From Bacteroidota bacterium (lineage in GTDB: Bacteria; Bacteroidota; Kryptoniia; Kryptoniales; JAKASW01), in contig JAJYOS010000363.1 of the NCBI GenBank assembly GCA_021796055.1, positions 1 through 6,746 on the forward strand: a stretch of 6,746 nucleotides of DNA, written 5' to 3'. The notes beneath the pieces are model-generated. The model searched no databases. It was not told the origin of the DNA and saw only the letters and a list, made by a program, of their open reading frames with translations. The stretch's first letter is position 1, and each line of letters starts with the position of its first letter. Below, piece by piece: positions 6,031 through 6,746 of the stretch. A program made the translations under genes and the position numbers.

Positions 6031-6746
6031 ATGTTGATCAAAAGACTTACCGCTTTTGTTGTCCTCCTATTTGTAGCGGTCGTGCCTCAGATGGCACTCG
6101 GGCAATCGGATGGTAACATATCGGGAAAGGTCACCGACGTCAGTACCGGCGAGGCTCTTCCGGGTGCGACAGTTTACCTTAAAGGTACGAGCCTTGGCGC
6201 CTCCACCGGACTAAACGGTAACTACAAGATATTGAGCGTCCCCCCCGGTTCGTACACGATGCAAGTCAGCTACGTCGGTTACAAGGCGCGCCTGGTACCG
6301 ATCAAGCTGACAGCCGGTGAACATCTCACTGAAGATGTGAAGCTGGAAGCCGTCGGCGTGCAGGGGAAGACTGTAGTGGTTACCGCGCAGGCGAGCGGAC
6401 AGAATCAGGCGGTGAACGAGCAGCTTTCTTCAAAGAACATCGTAAACGTGGTTTCAGCGGCAAGAATAAAAGAACTCCCTGATCTGAACGCAGCTGAGTC
6501 CGTAGGGAGGCTCCCCGGGGTTTTCCTCGTTAGATCTTACGGTGAGGGATCCGAGGTATCCATTCGTGGAATGGAACCCAAGTATAACCGTGTCGAGATA
6601 GACGGTGTGCAAATGCCCTCCACGAGTTCTTCGGACAGATCTGTGGACATGAGTATGATATCGTCAGATATGCTTAGCGGCATTGAGTTGTTCAAGACCG
6701 TGACTCCAGATATGGACGCGGCAGTCATCGGCGGTACGGTCAACTT
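6031..6746 (+). CDS. TonB-dependent outer-membrane receptor, N-terminal part (3' truncated by window)
   Basis: The frame runs open from ATG 6031 off the window end; 238 residues are visible. A signal peptide is clear: MLIKR, then a hydrophobic core (about 6-19) and probable cleavage near Gly24/Gln25, with Gln next to the site. Residues 29-105 form a carboxypeptidase-regulatory-like beta-sandwich (GKVTDVSTGEALPGATVYL, then LNGNYKILSVPPGSYTMQVS). GKTVVVTA at 112-119 resembles a TonB box. Residues about 130-238 are the plug domain (ARIKELPDLNAAESVGRLPGV, SIRGMEPKYNRVEIDGV, PDMDAAVIGGTVN), most like the Xanthomonas/Caulobacter-type receptors of TIGR01782, several of which sit in carbohydrate-use loci. 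The beta-barrel is outside the window. Such receptors import large ligands across the outer membrane using TonB-ExbBD energy. The ATG is supported by AAAGGA at 6019-6024. The 127-base gap and inverted repeat upstream suggest separate control; the sugar-locus setting suggests an oligosaccharide ligand, not proven. Confidence 0.9.
   Translation, partial: MLIKRLTAFVVLLFVAVVPQMALGQSDGNISGKVTDVSTGEALPGATVYLKGTSLGASTGLNGNYKILSVPPGSYTMQVSYVGYKARLVPIKLTAGEHLTEDVKLEAVGVQGKTVVVTAQASGQNQAVNEQLSSKNIVNVVSAARIKELPDLNAAESVGRLPGVFLVRSYGEGSEVSIRGMEPKYNRVEIDGVQMPSTSSSDRSVDMSMISSDMLSGIELFKTVTPDMDAAVIGGTVN

Noticed and set aside
6537..6743. 68-codon minus-strand open frame at the window end
   Set aside because: It is antisense to the receptor plug domain, which reads through as a clear coding frame.

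Overview
The window is a single plus-strand run of six genes, apparently one carbohydrate-use locus. The last gene encodes a TonB-dependent outer-membrane receptor with an N-terminal carboxypeptidase-regulatory-like domain, an architecture typical of Bacteroidota and relatives (FCB group). Base composition is moderate and ribosome-binding sites are weak or variable. A Bacteroidota/Ignavibacteriota-like environmental bacterium is my best guess. It is inferred from protein style only; no rRNA or other marker is present.

Layout: (1) 1-933, the 3' end of a glycoside hydrolase family 2 enzyme, entering the window just before its probable catalytic nucleophile; (2) 988-2442, an L-fucose/L-arabinose-isomerase-fold sugar isomerase; (3) 2475-3692, a PfkA-superfamily phosphofructokinase; (4) 3709-4824, an aldose 1-epimerase (GalM); (5) 4866-5903, a class I aldolase-like (beta/alpha)8 protein of the Cgl0159 family; (6) 6031 to the window end, the N-terminal third or so of a TonB-dependent receptor. 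Gaps between genes 1-5 are 16-54 bases, consistent with one transcript. A 127-base gap with a strong imperfect inverted repeat precedes the receptor gene. No gap exceeds 300 bases.

Taken together, the genes suggest a complete route from outside to trioses: receptor import of an oligosaccharide, exo-hydrolysis by the GH2 enzyme, anomer equilibration by GalM, aldose-to-ketose isomerisation of the free sugar, phosphorylation to a ketose 1,6-bisphosphate, and retro-aldol cleavage by the Cgl0159-family protein. If the sugar is D-galactose, this would be a tagatose-type pathway built from non-standard parts (FucI-fold isomerase, PfkA-type kinase, Cgl0159 aldolase) rather than the Leloir or Lac tagatose-6-phosphate enzymes. 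The kinase making the ketose 6-phosphate is not in the window and the sugar's identity is not proven. The module is therefore a hypothesis, and it is the most interesting thing here. A second point is the phosphofructokinase's mixed phosphoryl-donor signature: Gly at the ATP-type position and Lys at the PPi-type position.
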